Below, piece after piece: positions 34,901-45,600 of a stretch of 64,000 nt of DNA. The DNA lies in assembly GCF_030035675.1 (NCBI RefSeq), contig NC_084481.1:119005517-119069516 (forward strand). Reading direction: 5' to 3'. Under the pieces are notes generated by a model, which made no database searches, was not told the origin of the DNA, and saw only the letters and a list, made by a program, of their open reading frames with translations. The position numbers and the translations under genes are program-made. Source of the stretch: Rhineura floridana. Lineage: Eukaryota; Chordata; Lepidosauria; Squamata; Rhineuridae. Every line of letters begins with the position of its first letter. The stretch's first letter is position 1.

Positions 34901-37900
34901 TTGATATTTATATTTTCTTTAAAATATTGATATTATATTGATTTGTTTTTCCAGTGGGGAAAAATTAACTCAGAAAAAGCAAGGGGTAGTGGAGAAAGGA
35001 GGGGCAGATGACCCCACTTCTTTTCAGCTGCCAAACTTCAGGAAGCGGAAGGGAAGGAGGGAGTGGAAATACTGCGCAGGTCAAAAACATTTGCACATGC
35101 CCAGTAACTGAGCAACTGGAGGGAGTAAAAATGTAAAATTAGAGAGTGGGGCCACAAGAAAACAGCGACACTAATCCTTCCCAGAGGAACACCTACTTGG
35201 ATGAATGGAAAACAACAGATTTGAAGCTACCATTGAGCATGAAGTATGGACCTTGGAAACCTATTACGATGATAAAAGCAGCATATTTCCTATGAATAAA
35301 TGCTCCCATGTGGATAAGCCCTATAGCTGCCCAATCTCCCTGCTTTTTAAAGTTTGATAGAAATGTCTGTTGGCTATAGGTACATTCTTAAACTGCATAG
35401 GGTTTTTGCCTATTAGTGAATTTATACACATGTAGTTCACAAAATGCTATGAACACACAATCAGAATTCAGTTTTAAGTGGGCGTAATGCCGTCTGCACT
35501 TAAAAACATAGGAAATAATTCTGAAGTTATTTTCTCTAGAAAAATGTCAGTACAATTAATTCTAAATAATGAATTTGTGATACGAATTTTGTCTCTACAT
35601 GCATGTAAAACTGCAGTGGGAAAGTAAAATCATGGGTTAAGCATATTGATGCTTGTGTATTTCAGGTTTATTGAACTCCAGATATGGCAGATGTTGGATA
35701 GAACATCGCAAATTGGCTGTAACAAGCTTTCGGATTTTTGGATATGGTCAAAAGTCCTTTGAAAGCAAAATATCAGAAGAATCAGGAATTTTCCTTGAGG
35801 CCATTGATACTTACAAAGGAAGGCCTTTTGATATCAAATACTTGATAACAAATGCAGTTTCAAATATTACTAACTTGATTATTTTTGGAGAACGATTTAC
35901 ATATGAAGACACTGAATTTCAGCATATGATTGAAATATTTAGTGAAAACATTGAATTGGCGGCTAGTGCTGCTGCATTTTTGTATAATGCATTTCCATGG
36001 ATTGGTGTCTTGCCTTTTGGAAAACATCAGCAACTCTTTAAAAATGCATCTGAAGTCTATACTTTTCTTCTCCACCTTATTCAGCGTTTCTCACAGAATA
36101 GGAAACCTCAGTCACCAAGACATTTCATAGATGCATATTTAGATGAGGTGGATAGAAATAAAAATGACCCAGAGTCTACGTTAACAATGGAAAACTTAAT
36201 TTTCTCTGTTGGAGAACTTATAATTGCTGGAACAGAAACTACAACTAATGTTCTAAGATGGGGAGTGTTGTTCATGGCTCTTTATCCTAATATTCAAGGT
36301 AAGTGTTAGTGTCATATGCCATGATATTTTGTCTTTATGATTAAGTGTATGCTTTCCAAGTAGTGCATTGATAGCATCTGTTAATCTACCAGAGCTGAAG
36401 ATACTAGGTTGGATCCAGAGTGTAGTCTCACTGGCAGTAGTCCCATCTGAACGGAGTTTCCTCAGGATGTGCCTCCTGGTAGAAAAGGGAGGTAGAGGGC
36501 GTAGCCACCAAGTTCTCCTTTCCCTGTTGCTATGTCCATGCTATTCTGGAGGGTTCCCCAAGCTTTCAGAGAAGATTTGGGGGGGCAGCAGGAAGGGGGA
36601 ACTGACAAAAAGATGCTACCTCATCCTTTCAGCTAGCTAGATTCCTCTCCTGGACCAGAAATCTTCCATAGCCAGAAGGAGCACTCCATTCACAATCTGC
36701 ATTCAACCCACAGGCTTCATGAACATTGCATCACTTTATGCAATTTATAACCATACTATGTCCTTTGGTGATATCCAATATTAAACTCAGAGGAGATAGA
36801 TTAAAATCAGTGCATCTGTTTAGAGTATGCCTTTGTTGCTTTTGGATGCTTTCCTTCTGAAAACTGATGTGCTAGTATATTGAAGATATACTGAAAGATG
36901 AAGAATCCATATGTTTTGCAGGGTTGAGGTAGGTACATTGATGAAAAACTCGGTGCTTATATGGTTAAGAAGTCACTCTCTGCTTTGGGGGTTTGGGTGA
37001 AAATTGGAAATGAACTGCCTTCAAGTCGATCCCAACTTATGGCAACCCTATGAATAGGGTTTTCATGGTAAGCGGTATTCAGAGGGGGGTTACCATTGCC
37101 TCCCTCTGAGGCTGAGAGGCAGTGACTGGCCGAAGGTCACCCAGTGACCTTCATGGCTGTGTGGTGATTTGAACCCTGGTCTCCCAGATCGTAATCCAGC
37201 ACCTTAACTGCTATCACACGGGCTTGGGTAACAAATTTTAATTCACATCTTAATGATTTGATATATTGAGTATTTTTTTCCACGTATGTGGGGCTTGACT
37301 TAACATTCATATGTTTCAAATAAATGTCCTGCTAGCTTACGTCTTGTCCTATGTGTACCTTTAGTGAAATGGGCCGGGTAAGACATGGACTGGATTTAAT
37401 AAGTTATAAGATAAATGGAAAGCAATTTGTATTTGCTGCATATGAAATGAAAAACTGGCTGCAACATGCTATAAAGAGTCAGATACGATCAGAACAAATA
37501 AGACATTACATTTGTGAGAGTGTTAGGCAGTCATGGCAAGAATAAAAATATTTGAGACCGAGGTACCAGGGTGGTTTTTTGGGGGGGGTTAAGATGCCAG
37601 CTATACCCAAGATTATATATAATTTTCACATTCTTAGGTACCACCTAAACAGCCAGGTTTATACATAAGCAGGTGCCTGTGCATCCTAGCTGCCTCTGTG
37701 ACTAGGCAATGATTGAAGCAGTGATAAAAGTAAAATCCAGAAGATACACAAAGATGGCCCGTGTTTGCAGGATACTAAGAAAGTACTGCGTAGTTTGCAT
37801 CAAAACACCCATTGTACTGCTGTATTGATTATTATGTTAGATGATCTCATTTACATTTTTTGAGAGTAGCAGAAGGAGGACAGAAAAAAGATAAATGTGT

Positions 37901-39682
37901 TTTTACAGTGCAGCCACTGAGGAAGGGCTCTAGCAAAGGAAAAACGTGCTTTTCATGGAGAATATCTTGGATACAGTTCCTAGCATCACCAGCTAACATG
38001 ATGAGGTAGTAGGTAATGGATAAGAAGACTCAACAGAGCTGCTTCTGGTCAGAGAAAACAGTGTGTAGGTACAGAGGGAAAAGTTTGACTAGTGCAAGAG
38101 ACAGTGGTAGGTGTGGCTCAGTTGTATGCAAACTGCAAATGTTCAGATGAAATTGGGGAGGAGCCCTACAAATACATGTAAAGATCTCATACTTAAGTTG
38201 TTTAGAACTACTATATCGGCACCAATTTTTTAAACCAAACCATTACTTGATAAACTCAAAGCTCTTTCTTCAACAGGGCAAGTTCATAAAGAAATTGATT
38301 TAGTCATTGGGCCAAACAAAACACCTTGCCTAGAAGAAAAGTGTAAAATGCCATACACGGAGGCAGTACTGCATGAAATTTTAAGATTCTGTAATGTAGC
38401 TCCACTAGGTATTTTCCATGCAACTTCTAAGGATACAGTTGTACGTGGCTATTCTATACCTCAAGGCACTACAGTAATAACAAATCTCTACTCTGTACAC
38501 TTTGAAGAAAAGTACTGGAATAACCCAGAAATGTTTTGTCCTGAGAGGTTTTTGGACAGCTCTGGACAGTTTATCAAGAAGGAAGCGTTTGTTCCTTTTT
38601 CACTAGGTAAGAGTACATATTTATCCAGAAAAGATAGAAGTGGCAAATTTGTGAATAGAAGCAAAATGGTTAGCATGTTATATCTAATAACCAAATATTC
38701 TAAATACTCTGACTTCATAAATTGATCCATTTTAAATTTGTGGATAACTTCAGTTGTTAAAAATAGTGGTTTTGATCATTATTTAATACTAAGGTGGTAA
38801 TGAAAATGTGGTTAAACTCCAGCAAGGAATTAAGCAGTAAACATAGCCTCATACTTATCTGACTGTTATAATAGTTCTTGTTTGACCATTGTACATGAAA
38901 CAACCCACCCCAGCCCTAATTTAGAAAGACAGAAAAATTGGCCTAAGCTAGTGGAATCTTGACAACTACAGCCTTCCCAGGCTCTGAAGACTTCACTGTT
39001 CTGCTTAGTTTAGGAGGGAAAGTTTTGCTCTTCTGGAATGAATTCATTTCTTTATAGAATACATCTGGATCTTGCACAACTGTTGTGTTAGCATAGCATG
39101 TTACTAACAGAAGAGAGCCCTCAGCTGGAAAATTTGGACATCAATCATTAGTTTTCTCACACTTGTTCTTATATGCTGAAAGCTTTTCCAAAAGCAGTTT
39201 AAGGTCATATGTTCAAAATGTAAGTTCTTATTTTTCACTTACAAGTTTTTAGCAAATTGGCAATAAAGTAGCTGAGAACCATGGTTTTCCAAATTGTCCC
39301 TCTTTCACTGTACTAATTTTAGAATGATGCATTAATAGAAAATTATATTGGGTGGGGCCTAAATAGGGCTTACCAAAATAGGATTTGATTTTTTAAAGGT
39401 GCAGCTATTGTACTTCTATTATAAGAATGTCACCTGTGCTTTTGATAAAAGAAAATGTTTGTTTTGTTTAAAATACTATTTTTATGTTATTTTTTCCCTT
39501 CAGGACGAAGACACTGTTTAGGAGAACAATTGGCCAGAATGGAAATGTTTTTATTTTTTACTTCATTACTTCAACAATTTCATCTGCATTTTCCCAATGC
39601 TTTGACTCCAAACCTTAAGCCAAAGTTAGGCATGACACTGCAGCCTCATCCATATCTTATCTGTGCAGAGAAACGATACTGA
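22692..39682 (+). CDS. CYP2R1: CYP2R1, vitamin D 25-hydroxylase (five exons, complete)
   Basis: This microsomal cytochrome P450 hydroxylates vitamin D at carbon 25, the first activation step, using electrons from NADPH-P450 reductase on the ER membrane. Coding exons are 22692-22913, 25168-25309, 35666-36298, 38277-38606 and 39504-39682. All introns are GT-AG, and the joined frame is 501 codons, the length of human CYP2R1. Seen in the protein: an N-terminal hydrophobic anchor (about residues 10-28), the proline-rich hinge PPGPRGLP (41-48), the I-helix AGTETT (309-314), ExxR as EILR (366-369), PERF (421-424) and the haem motif FSLGRRHCLG (440-449, Cys447). Leu98 corresponds to human Leu99, the residue changed in inherited 25-hydroxylase deficiency. 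No break or missing key residue was seen. Introns measure about 2.3, 10.4, 2.0 and 0.9 kb and are filled with repeats. Confidence 0.97.
23250..23340. repeat. Short palindromic repeat (AGTAAGTC family) in intron 1
   Basis: It has 'gaagtaagtcccattgagtt' and the 'atgtataggatt' end, like the other copies in this window. Confidence 0.5.
23468..23658 (-). mobile_element. tRNA-derived SINE, antisense, in CYP2R1 intron 1
   Basis: The left end 'ataggaagttgccttatact' is the reverse complement of the body end of the SINE at 21777. The right end 'gggattgaatttgggatc' followed by 'gcagatgctctaccaca' is the reversed B-box and A-box region. It is moderately diverged. Confidence 0.75.
25168..25309 (+). CDS. 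CYP2R1: CYP2R1 exon 2
   Basis: The acceptor TTTAAAG| precedes GTATTTAGTCTTG. It encodes residues 75-121 ([16 protein letters not shown]... to LTKMG) plus the first base of Gly122. The donor is GGAG|GTATG. The frame is phase 0 at entry and phase 1 at exit, as in human CYP2R1. It contains the [14 protein letters not shown] segment with Leu98. Confidence 0.95.
25570..26160. other. GC-rich unassigned segment in intron 2
   Basis: The base composition stands out from the AT-rich intron. Short frames occur on both strands and none resembles a known protein. Blocks such as 'ggactcaatccagct' suggest an unclassified interspersed repeat. I see nothing coding in it. Confidence 0.35.
26745..28640 (+). 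mobile_element. L2-clade LINE in intron 2, sense, reverse transcriptase nearly open
   Basis: One frame encodes L2 reverse transcriptase from [18 protein letters not shown] through [36 protein letters not shown], the catalytic [26 protein letters not shown] and [15 protein letters not shown]. The frame stays open apart from in-frame stops at 27242 (TGA), 28061 (TAA) and a few more after 28200. The 3' end carries 'aaaccgcccagagagcttcgg' (in two pieces) and an AATA-rich tail to 28640. The N-terminal endonuclease is missing. The low damage suggests a fairly recent insertion in the same direction as CYP2R1. Confidence 0.88.
28688..28903. mobile_element. hAT MITE with 15-bp TIRs and perfect 8-bp target duplication
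   Basis: The element starts CAGTGGTTCTCAAAC and ends GTTTGAGAATCACTG, an exact inverted pair. It is flanked by CTTTAAAG at 28680-28687 and again at 28904-28911. An 8-bp duplication is diagnostic of hAT insertion. The interior is AT-rich and non-coding, 216 bp in all. The terminus is like that of vertebrate Charlie/MER5-type elements. Confidence 0.93.
29003..29375 (+). mobile_element. CR1 LINE 3' end in intron 2
   Basis: The frame reads [21 protein letters not shown] then [19 protein letters not shown], matching the C-terminus of the young CR1 copies with several changes. The 3' region ends 'ccagcaggctcttatgtt'. It is an older copy than those at 19.4 and 51.4 kb. Confidence 0.85.
29995..30965 (-). 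mobile_element. Old L2 LINE fragment, antisense, in intron 2
   Basis: On the minus strand, decayed L2 coding is readable: [10 protein letters not shown] near 30190 and blocks like NKLKLN and EMLLVGGSS near 30750-30800. The order matches the sense L2 at 26745-28640. It contains many stops and gaps. Confidence 0.7.
31655..31730. repeat. Short palindromic repeat (AGTAAGTC family) in intron 2
   Basis: 'Ggagtaagtcccattgaacc' and 'agcttacttctgagtgga' form the two inverted halves. It ends 'attggattgcagcctaag'. Confidence 0.55.
31731..33084. other. Unassigned AT-rich intronic DNA
   Basis: No exon, SINE or LINE is recognised. A local direct repeat 'gggtccaaaaa' occurs twice near 32320-32356. Confidence 0.4.
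33085..33377. mobile_element. MITE with long terminal inverted repeats (CCCAGGATTCTT family)
   Basis: The left arm 'cacacccacgcc' ... 'ccccaaagaatcctggga' ... 'ggtgttgagagttattagg' is mirrored on the right by 'cctagtaactctcagcacc' ... 'tcccaggattctttggagg' ... 'ggtgtggatgtg'. Arms are over 100 bases with scattered mismatches. It is the long form of the family seen at 5098-5220. The centre is non-coding. Confidence 0.75.
33480..33975. repeat. Tandem array of about three units with pyrimidine-rich spacers
   Basis: A block beginning 'cagtttcacctatcctaagc' and containing 'cccactgaactca' and 'catgcaaatgatcaa' occurs at about 33566, 33706 and 33899. Each copy is preceded by a long run of C and T on the + strand, giving almost pure polypyrimidine stretches near 33480-33565, 33655-33700 and 33780-33895. 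The block resembles the AGTAAGTC-type repeat family with an extension. Spacing is uneven (about 140 and 193 bases) because the pyrimidine runs differ in length. Confidence 0.8.
34035..35430. repeat. 1.4-kb inverted-repeat structure in intron 2
   Basis: About 90 bases at 34038-34130 (aggcaaaaaaccttgcag ... acctatagccaacagata ... ctttataaagcaggg) are the reverse complement of 35330-35420 with few mismatches. A second, inner inverted pair (ggagcaggagacc near 34145 and ggtctcctgctcc near 34284) lies next to the left arm. AT-rich palindromes (tatcaatattgata) occur at 34850-34945. The whole looks like a degenerate non-autonomous DNA transposon, or one element inserted in another. Related pieces occur near 44730-44850 and 59430. 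Confidence 0.6.
35666..36298 (+). CDS. CYP2R1: CYP2R1 exon 3
   Basis: The acceptor TTTCAG| precedes GTTTATTGAACTCC. This largest exon (633 bases) encodes residues 123-332 and both split glycines at its edges. It carries [18 protein letters not shown], the substrate-pocket region [18 protein letters not shown] and the I-helix with AGTETT. The donor is CAAG|GTAAGTG. Entry and exit phases are both 1. Confidence 0.97.
37011..37226 (-). mobile_element. Sauria-type SINE, antisense, in intron 3
   Basis: It starts with 'tgccttcaagtcgatccc', the reverse of the BovB-like tail, continues through 'gaggctgagaggcagtgac', and ends with the reversed B box in 'tgatttgaaccctggtctcc' and 'ccttaactgctatcacac'. 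It is the same family as 14613-14829. Confidence 0.85.
38277..38606 (+). CDS. CYP2R1: CYP2R1 exon 4
   Basis: The acceptor CAACAG| precedes GGCAAGTTCATAAAG. It encodes residues 334-442, with ExxR in AVLHEILRF (K-helix salt bridge holding the haem pocket), then [13 protein letters not shown] and the PERF motif in [10 protein letters not shown]. It ends within FSLG at CTAG|GTAAGAG. The open frame runs on past the donor into intron 4 by chance. Confidence 0.97.
39504..39682 (+). CDS. CYP2R1: CYP2R1 exon 5 and stop
   Basis: The acceptor CCTTCAG| precedes GACGAAGACACTG. It encodes [18 protein letters not shown] with the haem-ligating Cys447, then the conserved tail [19 protein letters not shown] and ends KRY before TGA at 39680-39682. 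Confidence 0.97.
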
Positions 39683-40192
39683 ACCCACATATCTAGTGGC
39701 AACAGTTCAAAATATGAGGCTCTGGGGTCAGAGGCATGGGAATATGATAAGTAATGCTTCTGTTTCAAGGTTTTTTTGACCCATGACCAAATTATGCCCT
39801 GCACAAAGGAGAAATAATGCATATTATATACTGTCAGTGGATTTCCAAGATGGACAAGTACAGGGAAAGAGTTGGGCTTTGAGGGCAGGGGATAAGAGAA
39901 TCATTTAGAAGATGCCCCACCGCATTTTCAAGTGTGGTGAGTGGGATCAAAGCAGCAGACGCAGCCTGGTAAAAACTTTTATGTACTTTAAGCTCACCCT
40001 ACTAAAAAAAAGCTTTCAACAGTCTTCCAGCACTGCTTGACCAGGAGGCAGCAATAGCCATTATCTGTCTTAGCATTGATCAGAGTGGCTACTGCCCCCT
40101 CCCAAAGTCAATTCAAAACTATTACACCTGGATAGACTGCTCTGCCATTGGTGTAGAAGTATACATTGGAAAACATCTTACTGCTTTGAGTA

Positions 40193-40513
40193 AAAAAGTA
40201 AAGGTGTCCCCGCACTTGTAGTGCGAGTCGTTTCCGACTCTTAGGGTGCCGTCTTGCGACATTTACTAGGCAGACCGTATATATGGGGTGGGATTGCCAG
40301 TTCCTTCCCCAGCCTTTCTTTACCCCCCAGCGTATGCTGGGTACTCATTTTACCGACCACGGATGGATGGAAGGCTGAGTGGACCTCAACCCCTTTTACT
40401 GGAGATTCGACTTCCTCCTTTCGTTGGAATCGAACTCCGGCCATGAGCAGAGCTTCGGCTGTGTTACCGCCGCTTACCACTCTGCACCACGGAGGATCTT
40501 TGCGCCACGGAGG
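40193..40513 (-). mobile_element. tRNA-derived SINE, antisense, with 17-18-bp target duplication
   Basis: In antisense order it reads 'gtgcgagtcgtttccgactc' (the 3' tail) through 'ttggaatcgaactccggcc' (reversed B box) to 'gcttaccactctgcaccacg' (reversed A-box region). The flanks share ATCTTA-N-TGCTTTGAGTA at 40175-40192 and 40514-40531, a target-primed insertion footprint. Near the head, 'gccacggaggatctt' is tandemly repeated, a small internal duplication. The exact duplication suggests a recent insertion. This SINE family differs from the Sauria-type copies. Confidence 0.88.
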
Positions 40514-40721
40514 ATCTTAATGCTTTGAGTAGGGCAGACATATTTGACAGCTGATGTACACTCCATTTGTGATATGTCTGAAACTATCTTTGGTAAACCC
40601 CTGGACTCAGTAGCGAAGATTTCTCCTGGGCCAAGCTAGTGGGTATGAGGTATTTAAGTATATAAAGATAGGCCCAAGTGGCCTGTCTTCTTTGACATTT
40701 AACACACTGCATTTTTAATAG

Positions 40722-40905
40722 CAAGCTGCCTTATACTGAGTCAGACCATTAATCCATCTAGTTCGGTATTGTATATACTAACTGGTAGAAGCTCTCTGGG
40801 ATTTCAGTCAGGGTTCTTTTCCAGCCATACCTGGAGATGCCGAGGATGAAACCTGGGACTTTCTACATGCAAAGCAAATGGTGTACCTAGGACACTAATT
40901 TGTAG
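40722..40905 (-). mobile_element. tRNA-Ala-like SINE, antisense
   Basis: It starts 'gcaagctgccttatactgag' and carries 'tccatctagttcggtattg' and a reversed B-box region near 'gatgaaacctgggactt' and 'acatgcaaagca'. It is diverged from the copy at 21777. Confidence 0.7.
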
Positions 40906-41225
40906 CATATTGAAAGCCTCTCTTTAGATACTAGAATCCCAAATAGCCAGGTGACCGCCTAGTCACTTTAGCATTAGGCTAGCAGTGGAAAATTGCCACA
41001 TGCTCTTTCCAGTGGCATTCCAGCTTCTAATGATGTACAAGATGGGATTACAACAATGCATTGGATCTTACTGTAAGACACTTGTTCAGTAACAAAACGT
41101 TTATGGTTTTATTCTATGAGGAGAGGGTGAGTCCTGCAGTACACTGTTAAGTGCCTTGTAAAGGAGGCGCCTTTTTAATAATTAGGAAGATATCTTAGTG
41201 CACTCTAAATTGATGTTTTCTTTGC

Positions 41226-41231
41226 AATAAA
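41226..41231 (+). terminator. CYP2R1: Candidate polyadenylation signal for CYP2R1
   Basis: This is the first clear AATAAA on the + strand that I noticed after the stop codon, about 1.5 kb downstream. Two SINEs (40193 and 40722) would lie inside the resulting 3' untranslated region. A variant signal nearer the stop is possible, so the assignment is weak. Confidence 0.3.
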
Positions 41232-42479
41232 AATCACATGGTGACTTTCCATGTAATAAAAAGGGTACCTTTATTTTATTTAAAGGAAGGGGCCACCCCT
41301 TATATGCTAAGGCATTTCACAATGAAAGGGCATCCTAAAACCTTACAGTACAGGGCAGATAAGTCCCCTAAACAGTACTATCAGCATAATGCGTTGCGAT
41401 TAAATCATATCCCACCCCTTAGATTACTGCCATGGTTTCTTCATGTTTGCAATCTACCAGCTGACTAGTACTTGCCCTTCAACTTGCACATCAGGCAACA
41501 CAAATATCATTCATAACAAAGATAACTCAATGAGACTGGGATTTTTGGTGGCTCAAAGGGAATTTGAGGCAGATGCATGTATACAGGGCTTTATTAAAAT
41601 GCATCCTATGCAATGCACTCCATACTGATGGTCTCGTGAGACACTGGCAGAAGTCACAGGCAGCTTCTCCGAAGCCTCATGGTGGTTATAGTTCAGAACT
41701 GATGTATTGCAGAAGGTAAGCGTCTGAGCTATAAGATGGGAAGTTTCTGGTTCAAATCTCTCGACAATGATTTCCCTTGGTGTAAAAAATGTGTATTAAG
41801 CCATACACACTGGTTTGGTTATAAAGCGTGGGGGTTAATTACACTAAAATATGAAGGGCAGGGAACCAGAACCTTCCTTGCAGGCTCATTTCTGGTATCA
41901 AAGGCAGAATAGAGGAAACGACAAAGCAACAGAACTTGAGGAGATTCACAGTTTTCCACGTATGCTCATTTAAGTTAAATCCAGCTTTACAACCATACTG
42001 GTGAACATTGATTTAATAAATGTGTGTGCCTTGTTTGGCCCTAAATGATCCAACTCTCTACACACTCAACCTACGAGAATGAATATGGGAAAAGCTTGTT
42101 CTCAACCCCATCTGTAATATGGAAAAAATAATACTGATATACTTTAGTAGAGTGTTGCACAGTTTATTAAGATAATATACATTAAGTGGTTTGAACACTC
42201 TTGTGCTAAGTTGTCAATGTATTCTTAAATTTTATTTTTCATTATAATTCATAAATCTTTCACAGAATGGCTTGGGACCTATTTATTTAAGGATCACCTT
42301 TTCCTATATGCATCTTTGTCCACTTTGATCTGCAGACCTTGCATTTTTACAAATGCCACATAATGCCCATTGTGCTTTAGAACACCCTGCCTGTTGACAT
42401 TTGGTAGGTGTATTGCTTTAGACATCTACTGAAAACTTGTTAGTTTCTGCAAGCCAAACCAGCCATATAATATAGTTGC

Positions 42480-42645
42480 CTTTATTTTAAAAACTTTAAT
42501 GATTTTTAGCTGTGTTTTAATTATGGTTTTATGAATTTTTACTTTTTGGTATGGATTTTAGCTGTGTCTATAATTTTATTTGTACATTGCTTAGAAAGCT
42601 CTTCGATGAAGTAGCTTATCAATCTTCTAAATAAATATTTATTTG
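42480..42645 (+). mobile_element. Old L2 3' end
   Basis: Repeated 'gttttaattatggtttta' and 'tgtacattgcttagaaagctc' followed by 'aaataaatatttatttg' match the 3' end style of the L2 at 28560-28640, with much divergence. Confidence 0.5.
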
Positions 42646-42649
42646 TAGT

Positions 42650-45600
42650 CATTAGTTAGGGACCTCAGAAGCTGCAGTTTACCAAGGCCATCTAAGTTTA
42701 GTCTTGCCCACATGAGGGGTAGCCAGCCTCCTTGGGTCCATGGCAGATTTGCAAACTCGAGAACTGTTGTAGGTGCCACACCCCACAACCAAGCACACAC
42801 TGCAACCTGTTTGCTACAATGGAATGCTTCTTTCAAACCTAATTTCAGGGGGACCATTGCAGGTTCATATGTGCTCTGAGGCACCACATTGGTGACAACT
42901 AGTCTACACCAGGCTTCACCAGTCTGGTTCCCTCCCAACTGTGTTGAACTCCCATCAGTCTTAGCCAGCACAATTGTGCTGGTGGAGCTGGAGGCCATCA
43001 AGTTAGAGTAGTCTGTTCTACATTGACTTTGAAACCCTTTCCCACCCACACTTGGAGAGGCCAGGGAGTGAAGCAGAGAATATTTGTATACAAAGCATCT
43101 CCTCTGCCCCTCAGGTATAGATCCTCCTCAACCAAGTTGCTGTGCTGTTTCTGTGGGTTTCATTTAATTGTACTTCTCTTGTGAAGAGCTTTCAGCCAGA
43201 AAGCCAGCTAATATAAGTAAATGCTAGTGGTAAATCTGTGATAGGTGGATATGATATGTGATATGCAGAACATGATACACTTGACAAAAGTTTCCCTTCT
43301 AACAACTGGATTAAGCAATGAAGCTTTAGTTGAATAGTTGGTATGGTTAATTGCTTAATGAGGAGTAATTGTAGTTTAGGGGGTAAGAGTGAACAGTACA
43401 ATTAATTTTTGCTCCTTTTTATGCCCCAAAGAGTTATTGTAATAAGCAATGAAAAAGAAAATACTAAAGATAGCCTTGCTTTCTGTTGTGGGTCATGGTA
43501 ACGTTTTGCTTTGTCTGTTAAATTTCATTTATTTCAAGCAGCTGGCTTGCACAGATGCAGTTTCTAAAGAATATCACTTGCAATCTGCACAGCAGGGATC
43601 CAAGGAGAAGGAAATAGAACAAGCTTTCACTGTTGAACAGAGAGCATGCTCATACTATTTCATTCTCTCAAACTGAGAAAGAACAGAAGCAATAGACATG
43701 TTTATGTGTATGCCTGTATTGATCAGTAAAATATCCTTGCTTCCGAGAAAGCCTCTGGGTTAAGTTCATTCAGAACAATAACTATTATATATGTCTGAAG
43801 GATGCAATATGTCCAACTTAACAGCTTCTTGGAATGTAGCCATATTGAAGAGAGGGCACACTACCATGAGTATTTGTTACTATACTGTTTCCTTCCAAAC
43901 ACAAAATGAGAGCATTTTATTATGTTCATTGTGACAGTAGGGATGTGAAACAGACTAGCACTCTCTCCTGGATAAAACAACTTTTACAAAAAGGTAAAAT
44001 AGAATGGGGACTAGAATTGATTGACATGAAAGAGGTCAACAGCTCAGCTACCTAGGCATTAAGGGAGGAAGCAATATAGCTGATTCAATGAATTTTTGCC
44101 CAAAAAATCTGATGGAAATTTTAAGAACTGGGCAGTGTAGATTAAAGGGTGCTTTGCTTGTTATAATATACTTGGTGTTATCCTTCTCATTTTGCAAGCA
44201 GAATTTCAGAAGCAGTGGCTTCCTGGATTTCTGTAGTACAGCTTCAGCTTTTAAAAGGCTCACCCTCTTTCATGATGGCATTAAATATGGCAGGCCATGT
44301 GAAACATTTTGGCTAGTATCCAGACAATATCCTTACTGTGCCAGCAGTTTTCTCTGAGCAAGTTGGACCCATTAAAATAATGAATCACATTAATAAAATG
44401 AACATTAATGCTCAGATGACTATTCCCATGACCAATGCAAAGAATCTAGATATAAAATACACACAATGTGCTTATATTAATTTATAAAAAGTAATGGAAA
44501 ACAAGTCACCATGTACACAATTTCACATGCTGATGTAAACAAAATTAAGAATTTATCACCACAAATCTGTAAGGAAAATATATTATGGCTGACTACTGTA
44601 TTTGTACCAGGGAAGAAATGCTGAATCCTTGAAAGCAGAAGGATTAAGGAAATGACTTAGACAATTAACTGTATTTTGCACCCCAAGAGATGCCACTCTT
44701 TCCCTCACTTGTCATGCCATGTATGATAGTAATATTATCAACAAAAAACCTCTGGTTTAAGAATATTTCTATAAGTTCTACCAAACTCCAAAAAGGAGGG
44801 AAATTATAGTGGCTGTAGTGAATGTGCTGGGGGTGCAGGAGACCACGCCTCCTCTCTGTTCTAAAGAGGAAAAACGTGAATCCTTGTGTCATTCATGTAC
44901 CTGTGCATATTTTGCAGCTTTGCTCCCCAACTAAGAACAATCCCAAGATTACTATGCTTATAATTTTGTGCCCATTAGTGGTTTTGTCTGAATCACCACA
45001 AATAGGTAGACTCATCCTGGAAGGAAAATTCTCTTTCTGGAAACCCTGGTTGCTTATGTGATTCAACAGGATGGCACTTCCAGGCTTTTTTTGTAGATTG
45101 CTTTCTGTGAAATTGGGAAAGAGGGGAAAAGTGGCCTCATAGTTACAAGTGACATGTCCTTATGCTAGTATGGGCAAAACCCATTTGCAGTTTTTCTTGG
45201 AATTGGTTTGATCTTCCCCCAGTCCTGTCTAGACAGAAAAGGGAAGAGATTCCTTTTTTAAAAAAAGATAAAACCTGTTGTACTCATTGCCTTTTTTCAG
45301 AGCACTAGTAGGAAAAATAGGTCAGTGGTGTCCCATGTTAAGATAGTCACCTGTTCAGTGTGAGTCCATAGTAATCTCTCTTCCACTGGGAGGGCCAAAG
45401 CCTGGCTACAGGAGTATACATGCTAAGCACAACATGAATGCAGTTGCGTAAAATGTCACCCCCAAAGGGGTGGAAGGATCATGTAGACTGATCAATCAAC
45501 AATTTATTGAGGTCACACACAGCCTCATTTGGGCGGTGCTGGCTGGTTCCGGCTCTGCCATGCCAAATACATTACCACAAGCTTTAATATCTGCATTACT

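Noticed and set aside
34850-34945. CRISPR-like short repeats
   Set aside because: The repeated unit is an AT-rich palindrome without regular spacers, and this is vertebrate intronic DNA.
38607-38725. Extension of the exon 4 frame past the donor
   Set aside because: The frame after FSLG runs into non-P450 sequence. The GTAAGAG donor and exon 5 restore GRRHCLG.
42639-43049. 136-codon minus-strand frame
   Set aside because: No recognised domain, no exon-like flanks and a position next to an L2 tail make a chance or repeat-derived frame most likely.
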